Part shown: positions 24,987-25,573 of the stretch, piece after piece
Position numbering within the stretch: position 1 is the stretch's first letter
How the letters are laid out: every line of letters begins with the position of its first letter
Assembly: GCA_002440945.1 (NCBI GenBank)
Contig: DJWG01000028.1
Coordinates: forward strand, 1-25,573
Length of the DNA: 25,573 nt
DNA from: Rhodobacteraceae bacterium UBA6236
Lineage (GTDB): Bacteria > Pseudomonadota > Alphaproteobacteria > Rhodobacterales > Rhodobacteraceae
Direction: 5' to 3'
The notes under the pieces: model-generated
Told to the model about the DNA's origin: nothing
What the model saw: the letters and a program-made list of their open reading frames with translations, nothing else
The model's database searches: none
Position numbers and translations under genes: made by a program

Positions 24987-25015
24987 GTGACCTTCAATAG
25001 CGTAAAAGCTAGATT
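24987..25015 (+). promoter_or_regulatory. Candidate ftsZ promoter
   Basis: GTGACC (24987-24992) and TAGATT (25010-25015) are separated by 17 bases, each matching 4 of 6 positions of the sigma-70 consensus. It begins just after the terminator T-tract and would give a leader of about 58 bases before ftsZ. No CtrA site (TTAA-N7-TTAA) was seen. Confidence 0.35.
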
Positions 25016-25078
25016 GCGGGGAAGCGGGGACTGGGCCCGATCAACGAGGCCGAACGTGAAGACAGGCGGAAACAGTAA

Positions 25079-25573
25079 ATGGCATTGAACTTGAAGATGA
25101 GCGAACGCGAAGAGTTGAAGCCCCGCATCACGGTGTTCGGGGTGGGCGGCGCGGGCGGCAACGCCGTCAACAACATGATCGACAAGCAGCTTGAAGGCGT
25201 GGAGTTCGTGGTTGCGAACACCGACGCGCAGGCGCTTCAGCAAAGCAATGCCAAGGCCCGCATCCAGATAGGCATCAAGGTCACCGAAGGGTTGGGCGCA
25301 GGCGCTCGCCCCGCGATCGGCGCGGCCGCTGCCGAAGAAAGCATCGAGGAAATCGTCGACCATCTGGCCGGTGCGCACATGTGCTTCATCACCTGCGGCA
25401 TGGGCGGCGGCACCGGCACGGGCGCGGCCCCGATCATCGCGCAGGCCGCGCGTGAACTGGGCGTCCTGACCGTCGGAGTTGTCACGAAGCCCTTCCAGTT
25501 CGAAGGCGCCAAGCGGATGCGTCAGGCCGATGAAGGCATCGAGGCCCTGCAGAAGGTCGTCGACACGCTGATC
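25079..25573 (+). CDS. ftsZ: Cell division GTPase FtsZ, N-terminal 165 residues (partial, runs off the right edge)
   Basis: Tubulin-like GTPase forming the Z-ring. The reading frame is open from the ATG at 25079 to the window end. [18 protein letters not shown] is the N-terminal nucleotide-binding loop and [10 protein letters not shown] follows. The GTPase signature [16 protein letters not shown] is complete. [23 protein letters not shown] covers the T5 region. The usual alanine before this signature ([10 protein letters not shown]) is a cysteine here ([11 protein letters not shown]), a conservative but uncommon change. GGCGGA about 9 bases upstream is a plausible ribosome site. A 177-base gap holding a terminator and a candidate promoter separates it from ftsA, so it is probably transcribed mainly on its own. 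The core's second half and the C-terminal linker are outside the window. Confidence 0.97.
   Translation, partial: MALNLKMSEREELKPRITVFGVGGAGGNAVNNMIDKQLEGVEFVVANTDAQALQQSNAKARIQIGIKVTEGLGAGARPAIGAAAAEESIEEIVDHLAGAHMCFITCGMGGGTGTGAAPIIAQAARELGVLTVGVVTKPFQFEGAKRMRQADEGIEALQKVVDTLI

Overview
The window is a high-GC alphaproteobacterial chromosome segment, most likely from the Rhodobacterales (Paracoccaceae, Rhodobacter-like). The placement rests on four things: the dcw gene order and protein sequences, a DUF2484 gene inside the murein cluster, a DUF1127 gene followed by CCUCCUCCC hairpins (the CcsR or 'cuckoo' RNA arrangement described in Rhodobacter sphaeroides), and an unusually long leader before mraZ. 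The genus cannot be fixed from sequence reading alone.

Layout. The left edge holds the 5' half of pyruvate carboxylase (minus strand). Divergent from it is a complete UvrD/PcrA helicase gene (1955-4384). The stretch 4528-5107, minus strand, is a small stress-RNA locus: a 71-aa DUF1127 protein gene followed by eight hairpins, each presenting CCTCCTCCC in or at the loop, the last one fused to a T-rich terminator. Next comes mrp/apbC (5386-6465), then a 687-base gene-free region that carries regulatory signals: a terminator, several GGGA repeats on a 10-base period (probable MraZ operators), a perfect DnaA box with a near-perfect neighbour, and a 13-bp perfect hairpin in the mraZ leader matching the position of the UpsM terminator of R. 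sphaeroides.

From 7153 to the right edge lies the division and cell-wall (dcw) cluster, all plus strand: mraZ, rsmH, ftsL, ftsI, murE, murF, mraY, murD, ftsW, murG, murC, a small unrecognised ORF, a DUF2484 gene, murB, ddl, ftsQ, ftsA and the 5' part of ftsZ. Most genes touch or overlap by 1-13 bases, so co-transcription and translational coupling are likely. The larger breaks are before ftsW (129 bases) and before ftsZ (177 bases, with a strong intrinsic terminator).

How it works together. MurB to MurF and Ddl make UDP-MurNAc-pentapeptide, MraY and MurG make lipid II, FtsW and FtsI polymerise and cross-link it at the septum, FtsL and FtsQ link to the divisome, and FtsA anchors FtsZ. MraZ probably autoregulates the cluster. 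The most notable content outside ordinary genes is the eight-copy CcsR-like array, the mraZ upstream regulatory region, and the small coupled ORF between murC and the DUF2484 gene.
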